Positions 16,883-27,304 are shown, counted from the first letter of the stretch. The stretch: DNA of 64,000 nucleotides from Enterococcus sp. 9E7_DIV0242 (GCF_002140975.2 NZ_CP147247.1:2729001-2793000), one strand, 5' to 3'. Notes: generated by a model not told the origin, from the sequence alone. A program made the numbers and translations.

Positions 16883-17713
16883 TTATTTTAACCATTGTTC
16901 GACTTTTTCGTAATCTGAGCCAATATCAGCGAGAGAATGGCTGTCAGAACCATAGATTAAAGGAATCCCTAAATGACGGGATTTTTCTAAAATCCAAGGC
17001 TGTGGATAACTCTGTGCATAACCTTTTTTTCGGAAGCCGGCAGTGTTTAAATCAAGCTGATAGTTTCGTTCTTTCACTTGCTGTAATAACTCATCAATCA
17101 GAGCCACCGTTTTTGGCGAATAATCTGTGGGTTCTTCAAAAAATCGTTCGAATTTCTGACACAGAGAAATGTGCCCCAAGCGTGTCGGCTTCCAGCGACC
17201 AAGGTCAGCGTTTAAAGACTGTAAAACCCTTTGATAGTATAGGTTTTGAGCGTTTTGAAACGAACCTGAGGGCACGGTGATTCCATCTCGATATTCCTCA
17301 AAAGAATAGTCGATTCCTCGTAGGCCATCTTGCCCCGGAAGAAAGTGAACAGATAGAACACCATCGTCGGTTAGAGGACCATATTCATTCAGAAAATCGG
17401 TTGTCCAACCTTCAAATTCAGGGAAGTAATCAACCTCAAAGCCAATGTGGATAACTATATCCGAAGCATATTTTTTTCGTAGAATAGTCATTCGTTTGAA
17501 ATAGTTATCCACATCGTTTAACGCCATAGAAGCAGTTGTCCACATGTCCAGATCCCCAGCCGCGATATCCTTGATTGCAGGGGGTAACGGTGCATGCTCG
17601 GTGATGCTATATTCGTTGAATCCTAACTGAATCGCTTTTTGAATGAGAAGCTCTGTGTCTTCCACGGTCCCGTGTGGACAATATTCAGTATGTGTATGTC
17701 CATCATATTTCAT
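16883..17713 (-). CDS. hisJ: Histidinol-phosphatase, PHP family (HisJ-type)
   Basis: This 276-residue protein (HisJ family about 265-275) begins MKYDGHTHTEYCPHGTVED, carrying the PHP-domain metal motif HxH. Further metal-ligand regions are ITEHAPLP (about 40), IHIGFEVDYFPEFEG (about 88), SVHFLPG (about 125) and GSDSHSLADIG near the C-terminus. It would remove phosphate from histidinol phosphate. No other histidine genes are nearby, so its substrate in this organism might be another phosphoester. Start ATG 17713 follows AAGAGGCTATTCT. It lies 15 bp downstream of proA on the same strand and is probably the last gene of a proBA-hisJ operon. Confidence 0.87.
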   Translation of the reverse strand: MKYDGHTHTEYCPHGTVEDTELLIQKAIQLGFNEYSITEHAPLPPAIKDIAAGDLDMWTTASMALNDVDNYFKRMTILRKKYASDIVIHIGFEVDYFPEFEGWTTDFLNEYGPLTDDGVLSVHFLPGQDGLRGIDYSFEEYRDGITVPSGSFQNAQNLYYQRVLQSLNADLGRWKPTRLGHISLCQKFERFFEEPTDYSPKTVALIDELLQQVKERNYQLDLNTAGFRKKGYAQSYPQPWILEKSRHLGIPLIYGSDSHSLADIGSDYEKVEQWLK

Positions 17714-17728
17714 AGAATAGCCTCTTTT

Positions 17729-18976
17729 CTACTGTCGATACTGACCGTCACCATAGACAATGTATTTTGTCGAGGTCAGCTCAGCTAAGCCCATGGGCCC
17801 TCTGGCATGTAGTTTTTGTGTACTGATACCGATTTCTGCACCAAAGCCAAAGACGAAACCGTCTGTAAAGCGTGTCGAAGCATTGGCATAGACGGCAGCT
17901 GCATCTACTTGTTGCAAAAATTGCTGCGTCGCAAAATAATTATCGCTGATGATGCTTTCAGAGTGCTTGGTATTATATGTGTTAATGTGAGTAATGGCTT
18001 CATCTAAGGAATCCACGACTTTAACAGCCAATATATAATCCAGAAATTCAGTTTCCCAATCGGATTCAACCGCAGGAATTGCATCTTGGAAAATGGCTAA
18101 AGCTTGTTCGTCTGCTCGTAATTCGACGTTGTACTCCTTTAATGCCTGTTCAATCACTGGTAAAAATTCTTCTGCAACATCTCTGTGGATAAGTAAGGTT
18201 TCAGCGGAGTTGCAGACGGAGGGACGCTGACATTTTGCGTTGACAATAATATCTGTTGCCATTTTCAGTTGCGCATCCTTATCGATGTAAACATGACAGT
18301 TCCCTGTTCCAGTTTCGATTACCGGAACCGTTGCTGTGTTTAAGACTGTTTTGATCAGATTCGCACCTCCACGGGGAATCAATACATCCAGGTAACCATT
18401 CAAAGTCATCAGCTTTTGTGCCGTTTCTCTGGAGGTGTCATTAACAAATTGGATGGCAAATGGAGAGTGGCCTTTTTCTTCCAACGCTTTTTGTAAGACA
18501 GAAACGAGTACCTGATTGGAATGAAAGGCCTCTTTTCCACCTCTCAAAATCACTGCGTTCCCAGATTTGAAGCAAAGACTGGCAGCATCTGTTGTTACGT
18601 TTGGTCGAGATTCATAGATGATCCCAATTACTCCTAATGGAACACGTTGCTTCCCAATCATCAATCCATCTTCGTTTTTCCACATTTTTTCGACTTCACC
18701 GATTGGATCATCCAATGCCGCTACTTGCCGAATGCCGTCAGCCATGGCAAGTATACGCTCCTCTGTCAGACGCAAGCGATCGAGCATGGTTTCTGAAATG
18801 CCGTGGTCAGAAGCGGCAGCCAGGTCTTTTTGGTTGGCTTTCAGAATTTCCACAGTATGCGCTTCAAGCTGTTCAGCCATATAGACCAGCAGTCCATTCT
18901 TTGTTTTTGTATCCATCAATCCAAGGGTGAATGAGGCGGCTTTTGCCTGTTTCCCCAGCTGTATTAAATCAGTCAT
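17729..18976 (-). CDS. proA: Glutamate-5-semialdehyde dehydrogenase (gamma-glutamyl phosphate reductase)
   Basis: This 415-residue protein is the second enzyme of proline synthesis, reducing gamma-glutamyl phosphate to the semialdehyde with NADPH. The start chosen, ATG 18976 ([19 protein letters not shown]), has AAAGGAGCAAGAAAC ahead; an upstream in-frame start lacks one. Visible motifs are [32 protein letters not shown], the catalytic-cysteine region [17 protein letters not shown] and [15 protein letters not shown]. Length fits the family (about 415). It is 73 bp downstream of proB. Confidence 0.96.
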   Translation of the reverse strand: MTDLIQLGKQAKAASFTLGLMDTKTKNGLLVYMAEQLEAHTVEILKANQKDLAAASDHGISETMLDRLRLTEERILAMADGIRQVAALDDPIGEVEKMWKNEDGLMIGKQRVPLGVIGIIYESRPNVTTDAASLCFKSGNAVILRGGKEAFHSNQVLVSVLQKALEEKGHSPFAIQFVNDTSRETAQKLMTLNGYLDVLIPRGGANLIKTVLNTATVPVIETGTGNCHVYIDKDAQLKMATDIIVNAKCQRPSVCNSAETLLIHRDVAEEFLPVIEQALKEYNVELRADEQALAIFQDAIPAVESDWETEFLDYILAVKVVDSLDEAITHINTYNTKHSESIISDNYFATQQFLQQVDAAAVYANASTRFTDGFVFGFGAEIGISTQKLHARGPMGLAELTSTKYIVYGDGQYRQ

Positions 18977-19049
18977 GTTTCTTGCTCCTTTCATGCTATA
19001 AAAATTAATCAAACTTTTTTTGTTTGATAGGTGACAAAGTAGTCGATTT

Positions 19050-19859
19050 CTAGGTCAATGGCCCCTCGATAAAGAGGGTACCGATCGTTTTCCCTGCCAG
19101 AATATCAAAAATGATCTGGGGCTCTTTGCCATTCGCCAATACCATCATACTGTTGTGTGCCAACACGCGCTCAGCAGCTCTCAATTTACTATACATACCA
19201 CCTGTGCCAAAGCGACTGCCCTTTCCACCAGCTTGCTGTAAAAGAGTTTCGTCGATCTGATGAATCTCCGAATATAAAGCAGCCTCTTTATTGGTGATCG
19301 GATTATCCGAAAAGAAGCCATCTATATCAGAGAGCATAACCAACGCGTCTGCATTGATCAGTTGAGTAACGATTGCTGACAGCTGATCGTTATCGCCAAA
19401 TTTTGTCAGGTGATCCAGTTCGTCAATTGCGACTGTATCATTTTCATTGATGATGGGAATGATTCCCATCTGCAGCAGCTGTTCCATCGTATTGACAACA
19501 TTTCGGCGACTTTCAGGAAACTCAATGACATCTCTGGTTAACAGCAGCTGACCAATCTGTTGGCTATAGACTGAAAAACGCTGATTGTAGATGTTCATCA
19601 ATTCAGTCTGACCAACAGCAGCAACGGCCTGCTGTTCGGGGATGGTCGGGGGTCGCTGATCCAGATTCAGCTTGTTTAAGCCGACGCCAATGGCTCCGGA
19701 TGAGACAAGAATGATTTCTTTTCCTTGATTTTTTAGATCAGTCAAAGTAAATGCCAGCTGATCGATTGCCTTCAGGTTGATGTTGCCATTTGGGTAAATC
19801 AATGTACTGGTACCAACCTTAATGACGATCCGTGTTGCTTTTTCTAACTGTTTCCGCAT
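19050..19859 (-). CDS. proB: Glutamate 5-kinase (short form without PUA domain)
   Basis: The ATG at 19859 follows CGGAGGGATATT and gives 269 residues beginning [20 protein letters not shown]; an extended frame to 19955 has no site. The amino-acid-kinase fold is clear: [49 protein letters not shown] and [16 protein letters not shown]. It phosphorylates glutamate, the first and normally proline-inhibited step. Compared with the 367-residue E. coli enzyme it lacks the C-terminal PUA domain, as in some other Firmicutes. No T-box leader is visible upstream. Confidence 0.95.
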   Translation of the reverse strand: MRKQLEKATRIVIKVGTSTLIYPNGNINLKAIDQLAFTLTDLKNQGKEIILVSSGAIGVGLNKLNLDQRPPTIPEQQAVAAVGQTELMNIYNQRFSVYSQQIGQLLLTRDVIEFPESRRNVVNTMEQLLQMGIIPIINENDTVAIDELDHLTKFGDNDQLSAIVTQLINADALVMLSDIDGFFSDNPITNKEAALYSEIHQIDETLLQQAGGKGSRFGTGGMYSKLRAAERVLAHNSMMVLANGKEPQIIFDILAGKTIGTLFIEGPLT

Positions 19860-20050
19860 AATATCCCTCCGCTTGTTCCCTGATAAATAAACCTGTAACA
19901 GAAGTGAGTTTCCGTCCATGTTGCAGTTGAAATGCCCAGTCGAAAGAGTTGGCAATGTCTAGCTACTCATTCATAGGGGTCAGAACAGAAGCTTCTTGAA
20001 ACAACTACTTGTCTTTCAATCTTACTTCGTGGGTTACTTATTTTTTAGGT

Positions 20051-20091
20051 TCTAAGAAAGCCGGGACTATGGATTGACATAGTTCCCAGCT
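20051..20091 (-). terminator. Intrinsic terminator of the serC-serA-DUF1015 operon
   Basis: Minus-strand stem AGCTGGGAACTATG / CATAGTCCCGGCT with a TCAATC loop, followed by TTTCTTAGA. The U-tract is modest. It lies 30 bp after the DUF1015 stop. Confidence 0.65.
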
Positions 20092-20119
20092 CTCTGGATT
20101 GTTCTTCTATTTTACTTCT

Positions 20120-21364
20120 TTATTGTGAGTTTGTCTCTAAATCGTGTAAAAATAATCCACTGAGAAGTTTTGGTTCAAACCAGGTTGATTTTGGCGGCAT
20201 GATTTTTCCAGCATCTGCTACATTTAGTAGATCATCCATGGTTGTTGGATAAACCGCAAAAGCTGCCGTCCATTGTCCGCTGTTGACTAGTTTTTCCAGT
20301 TCAGCCATGCCACGGATTCCACCAACAAAATCAATGCGCTTATCAGTTCGAACATCCTGAATGTCGAAGATTTCAGCAAACACATGGTTTTGTAAAAGCG
20401 AAACATCCAAGCCAGCTACAGGATCATCTGACAGCATATGTTCTTTAGCTGTCAGTGTGTACCATTTGCTATTTAGATACAATCCAAAGCTTTTCGGCTG
20501 TGTCGGCTTTCCTTTGTTTGTTTCAACAAATGTGAAGTTCTCTTCCAGCTGTTCAAAGAAATCATCTGGAATCGGAACATTCACAACGCGATTATAATCA
20601 AGGATTTCCAGCTCTTCTTTTGGAAAGATGACAGAAAGGAAAAAGTTGACCTCTTCTGTATCACCAATTGTAGGATGAGCTGCCTTGAATTTCTGACCAA
20701 CTTTTACAGCTGATTCTGTTCGATGGTGACCGTCAGCAATATAAAGGGCTGGAACCTCGGAATCAAAGGTTTTTACTAATTTTTGAATCAATGCCTCATC
20801 ATCAATGACCCATACTTTATGAGCCACTTCGTGGAAGCTGACAAAATCATACACCGGCGCATGCTCTTGTTTCCAAGTGTCCATGATTTGCTGGATATCG
20901 CTTTGCGCGCGATAGGTCAGGAAAATCGGGCTGGTATTGGCATCACAGGCTTCAATGTGCCGAATTCGATCCACTTCTTTTTCCGGTCGTGTGAATTCAT
21001 GCTTTTTGATTTTACCATCTGTATAGTTTTCAATTGAGGTACACGTTACAAGGCCCGTTTGCGCTCGGCCGTTCATCGTCAGCTCATAAAGATAAAGTGC
21101 CGGCGCTCCCTCTTGGATCAGCCATTGCTTTTGTAGAAAATCTTTCAGATTTTCTGCTGCTTGTGCGTACACCTGATCGTCGTAAGGCGATAAGCTTTCC
21201 GCCAAGTCGATTTCCGCTTTATCTATATGAAGATACGAGTAAGGATTGTTTTTTCCAAGCTCCCGTGCTTCTGCAGAGTTCAGCACGTCATAAGGTAATG
21301 TTGCGATCTTCTCACTCAGCGTATCTGTCGGTCGGATAGCCTTAAATGGATGAATCTGAACCAT
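20120..21364 (-). CDS. DUF1015 family protein (serine-operon associated)
   Basis: This 414-residue protein starts MVQIHPFKAIRPTDTLSEKI, the typical N-terminus of DUF1015, and includes LPYDVLNSAEAREL, LTYRAQSD and the conserved ALYIADGHHRTESAVK (about residue 213). The His/Arg-rich GHHR motif suggests a ligand or nucleotide-binding site, but the activity is not one I can name. Its ATG overlaps the serA stop by one base (TAATG), so it is translationally coupled to serC-serA. That linkage recurs in Firmicutes and suggests a role in serine or phosphoserine metabolism. Confidence 0.85.
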   Translation of the reverse strand: MVQIHPFKAIRPTDTLSEKIATLPYDVLNSAEARELGKNNPYSYLHIDKAEIDLAESLSPYDDQVYAQAAENLKDFLQKQWLIQEGAPALYLYELTMNGRAQTGLVTCTSIENYTDGKIKKHEFTRPEKEVDRIRHIEACDANTSPIFLTYRAQSDIQQIMDTWKQEHAPVYDFVSFHEVAHKVWVIDDEALIQKLVKTFDSEVPALYIADGHHRTESAVKVGQKFKAAHPTIGDTEEVNFFLSVIFPKEELEILDYNRVVNVPIPDDFFEQLEENFTFVETNKGKPTQPKSFGLYLNSKWYTLTAKEHMLSDDPVAGLDVSLLQNHVFAEIFDIQDVRTDKRIDFVGGIRGMAELEKLVNSGQWTAAFAVYPTTMDDLLNVADAGKIMPPKSTWFEPKLLSGLFLHDLETNSQ

Positions 21365-22551
21365 TAATAGCTCACCGCCTCGTTGTTTTTGATTGTACGT
21401 ACTTTAATGATATTCTCAGATTGTTGGATTTTTTCCGCAACATCCGCAATTTTTTGTTCATCTGTTTCAGCAATATCAACTAATGTATAGGCATAGTCAT
21501 CACGACTTCTGTTGATCATGGTATCGATATTGATGCCTAAGTCAGCGATGCCTGTAGAAATTTGTCCTAGCATGTTTGGTACATTTTTATGAATGATCGT
21601 GAAGCGATGTGGCGAATTAAAAGCCATTTCTACTGTTGGAAAATTGACAGAGCGCTTGATATTTCCTGTTTCCAAGAATTTTTTCAAGGTGCGAGCTGCC
21701 ATTTTTGCACAGTTGATCTCTGCTTCTTCCGTAGAAGCCCCTAAGTGCGGTAGTACCATGATCTTTTCGTTGTGCAGTAAGCGCTCATCGGCGAAATCTG
21801 TAACAAAGTTGCCGATTGCCCCCTGATTGACCGCTTCGACGACCGCATCTGTATCGACTAATTCGCCTCGTGCGAAATTCAACAATACAGCTGTTTCTTT
21901 CATTTTTGCCAACTCGTCTTTTCCAATCAGATGGTGGGTATTTTCTGTCAGTGGTACATGAACAGTGATGAAGTCACAATTGGTAAAGATTTCATCCATA
22001 CTTTGCGCTCGTTTTACCCGACGAGAGATACTCCAGGCCGTATCAACTGAAACAAATGGATCATACCCGGTGACGTCCATACCCAGGCGGTAGGCATCAT
22101 TGGCGACCATGGCTCCGATCGCACCTAGTCCGATGACGCCCAGACGCTTGCCTTCCAACTCAGTGCCGGCGAATTGTTTCTTTTCCGCCTCTGCTTGACT
22201 TTCGATATCAGGACCGGACAAGGTTTGTACCCAATTTGCGCCTTTTAGAACAGGACGAACAGAAAGCAGGAGGCAAGCGACAACGAGTTCTTTTACTGCG
22301 TTGGCATTCGCACCTGGTGTGTTGAAAACAACAATGCCATTTTCTGTACACTTCTGCACAGGGATATTATTCGTTCCGGCACCGGCTCGTGCAACACCGA
22401 GAACAGAAGATGGAAAATCATACGAATGAAGTTTTTCACTACGTAAGACAATACCAGCTGGTGTTTCTGTTTGATCGACAGAGAATTCCGGCGTATTGAA
22501 TCGTGCGAGACCTTCAGGAGCAATAGCGTTGAATGTTTTGATATCGAACAT
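21364..22551 (-). CDS. serA: D-3-phosphoglycerate dehydrogenase
   Basis: Start ATG 22551 (MFDIKTFNAIAPEGL) has GGAGGA ahead, inside the end of serC, which stops 2 bp upstream; a longer in-frame start is less likely. The 395-residue NAD-dependent enzyme opens serine synthesis by oxidising 3-phosphoglycerate. Motifs: ARAGAGTNNIPV, NAVKELVVACLL, Rossmann GLGAIGAMVANDAYRLG, NFARGELVDTDAV (arginine), and VLPHLGASTEEAE with the catalytic His. The C-terminus (about 315-395) is a single ACT domain (HKNVPNMLGQISTGIADLGI), pointing to serine feedback. It is the middle gene of serC-serA-DUF1015. Confidence 0.96.
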   Translation of the reverse strand: MFDIKTFNAIAPEGLARFNTPEFSVDQTETPAGIVLRSEKLHSYDFPSSVLGVARAGAGTNNIPVQKCTENGIVVFNTPGANANAVKELVVACLLLSVRPVLKGANWVQTLSGPDIESQAEAEKKQFAGTELEGKRLGVIGLGAIGAMVANDAYRLGMDVTGYDPFVSVDTAWSISRRVKRAQSMDEIFTNCDFITVHVPLTENTHHLIGKDELAKMKETAVLLNFARGELVDTDAVVEAVNQGAIGNFVTDFADERLLHNEKIMVLPHLGASTEEAEINCAKMAARTLKKFLETGNIKRSVNFPTVEMAFNSPHRFTIIHKNVPNMLGQISTGIADLGINIDTMINRSRDDYAYTLVDIAETDEQKIADVAEKIQQSENIIKVRTIKNNEAVSY

Positions 22552-22552
22552 A

Positions 22553-23644
22553 TTAGTTGTTTCCTCCATTTTCTGCTTCAAATTTTTTCATAAATGTAAC
22601 AAGAGCTTCGACGCCTTCTTTAGGAAAGGCGTTGTATAGGCTAGCACGCATACCACCAACAGAACGGTGGCCTTTTAGATTCTCAAAGCCTTCACTAAGT
22701 GCTTCTTGATTGAATTTTTTATCCAATTCCTCACTTCCGGTCACAAAAGGAATATTGTTGATTGAACGGAATTTAGGATCTACAGGCGAAGAGAACAATG
22801 CCGATTGCTCGATCTCATCATATAGAAGTTGCGCTTTTTCTGTATTCAATTTTTCCATTTGAGTAACGCCGCCCAGTTCCTTGATCCATTCGAAAACCAG
22901 CTTCGCCATGTAAATCGCAAAGGTTGGCGGTGTATTATATAAAGAATCATTTTTCGCTTGAATATCGTAATCTAGCATAGCACTTAAAACATCTGTTTGG
23001 CCGATCAAATCGTCACGAACGATGACAACCGTTAGTCCTGCCGGTCCGATATTTTTTTGTGCCCCGGCATAAATGAGACCGAAATCAGCGACATTGTAAT
23101 TAACAGATAAAATATTGGAAGACATGTCTGCTACCAGAGGGACATCTCCTGTGTCTGGTAGATCAAATATAGTCGTTCCTTCTATTGTGTTGTTTGTTGT
23201 GATATGGACATAGGCTGCATCCTGTGGAATAGCCTCTTTTTTAATTTCAGGGATATACGTGAAATTCTTGTCTTCACTTGAAGCAATTACTTCTACTTCG
23301 ACATTATCGATTTTTTTCGCTTCGCTAATTGCTTTTTTAGACCATGAACCTGTATTTACATAAAGGGCTTTTTTATTTTGAGCCAGGTTCAGTGGAATCA
23401 TCGTGAATTGAAGACTTGCACCGCCTTGAAGAAATAGCACCTTGTAGTTATCAGGAATAGTCATCAATTCTCTCAACAGGGATTCAGCTTGTTGGATAAT
23501 TGTTTCAAATAAGGAGGAACGATGGCTCAACTCCATTACGGACATACCGCTGTTTTGGTAATTCACTAATTCCGACTGAGCTTTCTCCAAAACACTTTTT
23601 GGTAAGATGGCCGGGCCTGCAGAAAAATTGTACACTGTTTTCAT
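22553..23644 (-). CDS. serC: Phosphoserine aminotransferase
   Basis: This 363-residue PLP enzyme converts 3-phosphohydroxypyruvate and glutamate to phosphoserine. It starts [20 protein letters not shown], the family hallmark, with AAAGGAGAGTAACGT ahead of the ATG at 23644. The PLP-lysine region reads [20 protein letters not shown] (about residue 196). [16 protein letters not shown] and the C-terminal [16 protein letters not shown] also match. It is the first gene of the serine operon. The operon promoter is probably the extended -10 at 23735-23743. No serB is in the window. Confidence 0.97.
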   Translation of the reverse strand: MKTVYNFSAGPAILPKSVLEKAQSELVNYQNSGMSVMELSHRSSLFETIIQQAESLLRELMTIPDNYKVLFLQGGASLQFTMIPLNLAQNKKALYVNTGSWSKKAISEAKKIDNVEVEVIASSEDKNFTYIPEIKKEAIPQDAAYVHITTNNTIEGTTIFDLPDTGDVPLVADMSSNILSVNYNVADFGLIYAGAQKNIGPAGLTVVIVRDDLIGQTDVLSAMLDYDIQAKNDSLYNTPPTFAIYMAKLVFEWIKELGGVTQMEKLNTEKAQLLYDEIEQSALFSSPVDPKFRSINNIPFVTGSEELDKKFNQEALSEGFENLKGHRSVGGMRASLYNAFPKEGVEALVTFMKKFEAENGGNN

Positions 23645-23734
23645 ACGTTACTCTCCTTTAATTTCATGATTTCTACATTTGGAAGGTTCGATACCTTCTA
23701 TGCTTTTAATCAAGCAATAGTAAATGTGAAGACC

Positions 23735-23743
23735 ATTATAACA
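23735..23743 (-). promoter_or_regulatory. Extended -10 promoter of the serC operon
   Basis: On the minus strand TGTTATAAT matches an extended -10 element, about 90 bp ahead of serC. A good -35 is not obvious. The leader in between contains a short hairpin (GAAGGT..ACCTTC) of unknown meaning. Confidence 0.55.
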
Positions 23744-24046
23744 GAAAGACAACATTAAAAAAAGATTAAAAAAGAGATGTATGCGTTATTTTGGAATATT
23801 CTGAAAAATGTTTTATAAATAGTTCTTTGTGTTTGCTATTATTTTCTTTTGAGAGAGTTAATAAAATTGAAAGTTTGAATGTATATCTTTTTTAAGGGAA
23901 AATGAAAAAAATTCTAATAAATGAATCCGTTTTCGTTATCTCTGTCTTACGTTGTTGCAATCTGGAAAGGGAGTCGGTATTATTGAAGCATAAGGAGAAA
24001 GAAGTGTTTCTTTATGAAATTTAGTGAAAGGTTAGGGTGTCTTTAG
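23744..24046. other. Divergent intergenic region serC / RICIN-C39 gene
   Basis: A/T-rich DNA with promoters for both sides. Near 23978-24019 there is a 13-codon reading frame (TTG AAG CAT ... TAG, ribosome site AAAGGGAG) just before the secreted-protein gene. It might be a leader peptide, but it is too short to support. Confidence 0.3.
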
Positions 24047-26533
24047 GTGAAAAAAAAGTTAATGTATGTGTTTCTAAGTACAACCTTGTTGGTTAATTAT
24101 GTCAGTCCAATGATTGCATATGGGATAGGCGATGAGCAAGAACCCCCTGTTGTTCAACAAGTAAATGAGGATACGAATAAGACCCAAGAAACGGTGGGCT
24201 CTTCTGTAGAAGAAGAGACAGAAGTATCAGCAACGGATGAGGGAGTAGAAACAGCATCTTCAGAACAGGAAAATCAGGTACAAGAAAGTCAAGCTGAGGT
24301 AACTGAGTCTTCAGTCGTTGAAGAAACGGAAGCATCTGTAGTGGAAGCGGAGCAAGAGCCAGCGAAAGCTTTAGCAGAAGTACTTTCTGCTAAAGCGGTT
24401 CAACAAGGGAAATATAATATTTATTCAGCTGGGAATTCAGCCGGTATGTTGAGTGTCACAGATGGTTCGAAAAGTAGTGGTGCTCGGGTAGAATTGAATA
24501 GACAGCTATACCATAGCCGCAGCCAGTTTGAGGCTGTTCCAGTGGATGGGACATGGTTTATCATCAAAAATGTAAATTCTGGTTTAGTACTGGATGTTCA
24601 AAATGGCTCCAAAAATAATGGAGCAGCTGTTCAACAATATAGTCACAATAATACGGATGCACAAAAATGGCAATTTGTTGATGCTGGAAATGGTTACGTT
24701 TATATCCAGTCTAAATTGGGAACAGTGCTAGACTGCACAAATGGCGGAACTGGATTTGGAACAAGAATCCAGACATACGCCTTAAATCATACCAACGCGC
24801 AGAAATGGCGTCTGGATACAAATACCGAGCCGGTTTTGAAGAATATTGCTACCGGGACCTATCAGATAACGGGGTCGGGGGTAAATAAAGTATTTTCTAC
24901 CAATCATTTAACAAAAGATAATGGCGCAAAGGTATCCTTGTATTCTTCAGTATATAACAAAGCAAACGAATTTAATTTGGAAAAAACATCTGATAACTGG
25001 TACTATATTGTCAATAATTACTCCCAAAAAGCGTTGGATATAGCAGCTGGAAGTTTAGCTAATGGTGTTGCGATTCAACAGTACGCAAAAAATGGTACAG
25101 ATGCACAGAAATTTAGATTTATTGATGCTGGTGGTGGCTATGTTTATATCCAGTCAAAGCTGGGAACGGTTCTTGATAGAGCAGCTGGCGGTACAGCTGA
25201 CGGAACAAAAATTCAAACCTACACCTTAAATCAGACAGCTGCTCAAAAGTGGAAGCTGGAAGCACCTAAGGGACCTAGCACGGTGGCTGTTCAGGATGGT
25301 GTTCGCTATCTAGTATCGTCTAACATAAACACCAACTTAGTGTTGGATGTTACGGGCGGTGGTACTGCAAATGGAGCCAACATTCAATTGTGGACAGAAA
25401 ATGCTGTAAACCAACAAAAGTTCGTCATTCGTTCAGCAGATGCAGGCTGGTATAGGTTAGTTAATGAAAGATCTGGAAAAGTCCTTGATGTTTCAAATGG
25501 AAGCGTAGCGAATAAAGCGAATGTTCAGCAATATACATGGAATAATACCGATGCCCAAAAATTTAGATTCATTGATGCTGGTGGTGGGTTGTGTTATATC
25601 CAAAGTAAATTGGGTACCTATTTAGATGTGGCGGCCGGACAAAATAAAAATGGTGCGAATGTTCAAATGTTTAGTTTAAATCGGACAAATGCGCAAAAAT
25701 TCCGTTTGGATGCGCTGAATAAAACGAATTATGTCCGTACGACGATTTTGAGCAGTACAACTGCGAGAGTGACAGTCTTTAACTCAAGTGTTGCTGCTTC
25801 TTCTATGAAATTCCCAACGTGGAGTGAAACAAATGGTCAGGACGATATCAAATGGCTGAACGGTAGTAAGAGCTATGATGGTTCATGGACTGTTGTTGTC
25901 GACAGTAAAGAGTTTAAAAATGGTGGAAAGTACACTACACATGTTTATGCCAATGGAAACAAAGCATTAGGTGGCACTTCATATACCTTGGAAAAGAAAG
26001 TGGTTCAAGATGATAATGCGATTCGTCTATCCAAACCACCTCACTATTATTCACAACTAGATCCGAGTTGGAGCGGAATTACTTATGGAAGGTACAAGTT
26101 CGGACCAACCGGATGTGTACCAACGAGCATGGCAATGGTGTTAAGAGGATCTTATGGTATAAACGTGTCACCAGTTGATACGGCAAACAGAATCTATCAG
26201 TATGGGGGCTTTAATCAACAATACTACGGCTCTTCTGCAACGGATCTATTCCGTGGGATAAGGTCTTATGGAAGAAGTATCAGTAATATAAATAGCTTAA
26301 ATGAACTTAATGATTATTTAGCTAAGGGATATCCAGTAATCATGTTTGTAAACGTAGGGATTGGGCATGCTGTTGTTGCACATAATTACTCGAATGGGAA
26401 AACAAATGTTTATGATCCGTATGGCAAACAATTCTATAATGGCTGGGTTTCAACAAGCACTCTTTGGAACACGCCATCTACAGACTACAATCTTGATTGG
26501 ACACAGGGCAGACCTTACTTCGTTATAAAATAG
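24047..26533 (+). CDS. Secreted RICIN-type lectin-repeat protein with C-terminal C39-like cysteine peptidase
   Basis: GTG start; 828 residues. A signal peptide (MKKKLMYVFLSTTLLVNYVS, likely cut near residue 26) is followed by an acidic Glu/Ser/Thr-rich linker (about 28-110). Three beta-trefoil RICIN units follow (about 115-265, 270-405, 410-560), with seven QKW/QKF motifs such as DAQKWQF and NAQKFRL and the recurring YIQSKLGT. After a short beta linker the C-terminus (about 655-828) is a papain-like C39_2 peptidase: Cys690 in FGPTGCVPTSMAMV, His774 in VGIGHAVVAHNY and Asp790 in VYDPYGK. Probably extracellular glycan binding plus peptidase or amidase action on the wall or host glycoproteins; target unknown. 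No LPxTG anchor is seen. Confidence 0.88.
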   Translation: MKKKLMYVFLSTTLLVNYVSPMIAYGIGDEQEPPVVQQVNEDTNKTQETVGSSVEEETEVSATDEGVETASSEQENQVQESQAEVTESSVVEETEASVVEAEQEPAKALAEVLSAKAVQQGKYNIYSAGNSAGMLSVTDGSKSSGARVELNRQLYHSRSQFEAVPVDGTWFIIKNVNSGLVLDVQNGSKNNGAAVQQYSHNNTDAQKWQFVDAGNGYVYIQSKLGTVLDCTNGGTGFGTRIQTYALNHTNAQKWRLDTNTEPVLKNIATGTYQITGSGVNKVFSTNHLTKDNGAKVSLYSSVYNKANEFNLEKTSDNWYYIVNNYSQKALDIAAGSLANGVAIQQYAKNGTDAQKFRFIDAGGGYVYIQSKLGTVLDRAAGGTADGTKIQTYTLNQTAAQKWKLEAPKGPSTVAVQDGVRYLVSSNINTNLVLDVTGGGTANGANIQLWTENAVNQQKFVIRSADAGWYRLVNERSGKVLDVSNGSVANKANVQQYTWNNTDAQKFRFIDAGGGLCYIQSKLGTYLDVAAGQNKNGANVQMFSLNRTNAQKFRLDALNKTNYVRTTILSSTTARVTVFNSSVAASSMKFPTWSETNGQDDIKWLNGSKSYDGSWTVVVDSKEFKNGGKYTTHVYANGNKALGGTSYTLEKKVVQDDNAIRLSKPPHYYSQLDPSWSGITYGRYKFGPTGCVPTSMAMVLRGSYGINVSPVDTANRIYQYGGFNQQYYGSSATDLFRGIRSYGRSISNINSLNELNDYLAKGYPVIMFVNVGIGHAVVAHNYSNGKTNVYDPYGKQFYNGWVSTSTLWNTPSTDYNLDWTQGRPYFVIK

Positions 26534-26657
26534 ACAGTAATAGATATAAGAGATGAATCGTAAGAAATTATTCATATCCTTAAGAATAGTTCGCTGTTTA
26601 TAGCTTGTAACTAGTAGTATTTAGGCGTACTCATATAGAAAGATGGAGGAACATACG

Positions 26658-27023
26658 ATGAGAAAAATAGTATCTCTATTTCTCGCTGTTTTACTGGTCG
26701 GAGTATTGTCAGGTTGTACTAAGTCTGAGAAGAAGAGTACAGATAAAACAAAAGAGACAACCTCACAAACGACACAACGCTCGGACAGTTCTACAAGTGA
26801 AGCACAGACAAGTACAACAGAGTCAATAACTGAAGTTTCTACTGTAGACGATGCTAGAAAACTAACACCTGATAAAGAAGCGTCTATTTTAAGACGAGAG
26901 CTCTATGAAGCGGGAATTAATTCAAGTGAAATGTCTGATGCAGAAATAGAAGAATATGCTGTGAAAGCAAAAGAAGAGAATCTGGATTTTATCACATATA
27001 TTCAAGAAAAGGTTCTTAAATAA
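26658..27023 (+). CDS. Small lipoprotein, function unknown
   Basis: ATG 26658 follows GATGGAGGAACATACG; an in-frame ATG at 26643 lies inside that ribosome site. The 121-residue product has a lipoprotein signal (MRKIVSLFLAVLLVGVLSGC, lipobox LSGC, Cys20), then a Ser/Thr/Lys-rich linker to about residue 60 and a small acidic helical C-terminal domain (EASILRRELYEAGINSSEMS, EYAVKAKEENLDFITYIQEK). That part resembles three-helix SHOCT-like or UBA-like modules only loosely. It sits downstream of the RICIN-C39 gene, with about 125 bp between, and could be co-expressed. No function can be assigned. Confidence 0.75.
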   Translation: MRKIVSLFLAVLLVGVLSGCTKSEKKSTDKTKETTSQTTQRSDSSTSEAQTSTTESITEVSTVDDARKLTPDKEASILRRELYEAGINSSEMSDAEIEEYAVKAKEENLDFITYIQEKVLK

Positions 27024-27057
27024 TTACGGCTACACTTGTAATATGGATTAAAGAAAG

Positions 27058-27140
27058 GGCTGTGACAGAAAAAGCTGCTTCGGAAACACCGTTTATTCGG
27101 TTTTCCGGAGTTGCAGCTTACCAATGTCACAGCCTTTTTT
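27058..27140 (+). terminator. Long hairpin terminator
   Basis: Outer stem GGCTGTGACA/TGTCACAGCC, middle AAGCTGC/GCAGCTT and inner CGGAAAAC-like pairing, followed by six T residues. It ends the lipoprotein transcript and resembles the dispersed enterococcal intergenic hairpins. Confidence 0.85.
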
Positions 27141-27304
27141 GTGCAAAATAAGCATATCAAAGCTACTTATTTAGATAGCGTATAGAAAGTTTTTAAAAGA
27201 AAAGTAGCAGTTTTACTATAATTCAGTCATACATTATTCATAATTGGCGACTAAAATAAGAATCAAATAAAAGACTTTTCTTCAATTTCATTTTTCTCCT
27301 AAAC

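Noticed and set aside
19860..20050. Possible proline T-box leader upstream of proB
   Set aside because: No T-box sequence (AGGGTGGNACCRCG-like) or specifier-type stem found in the leader.
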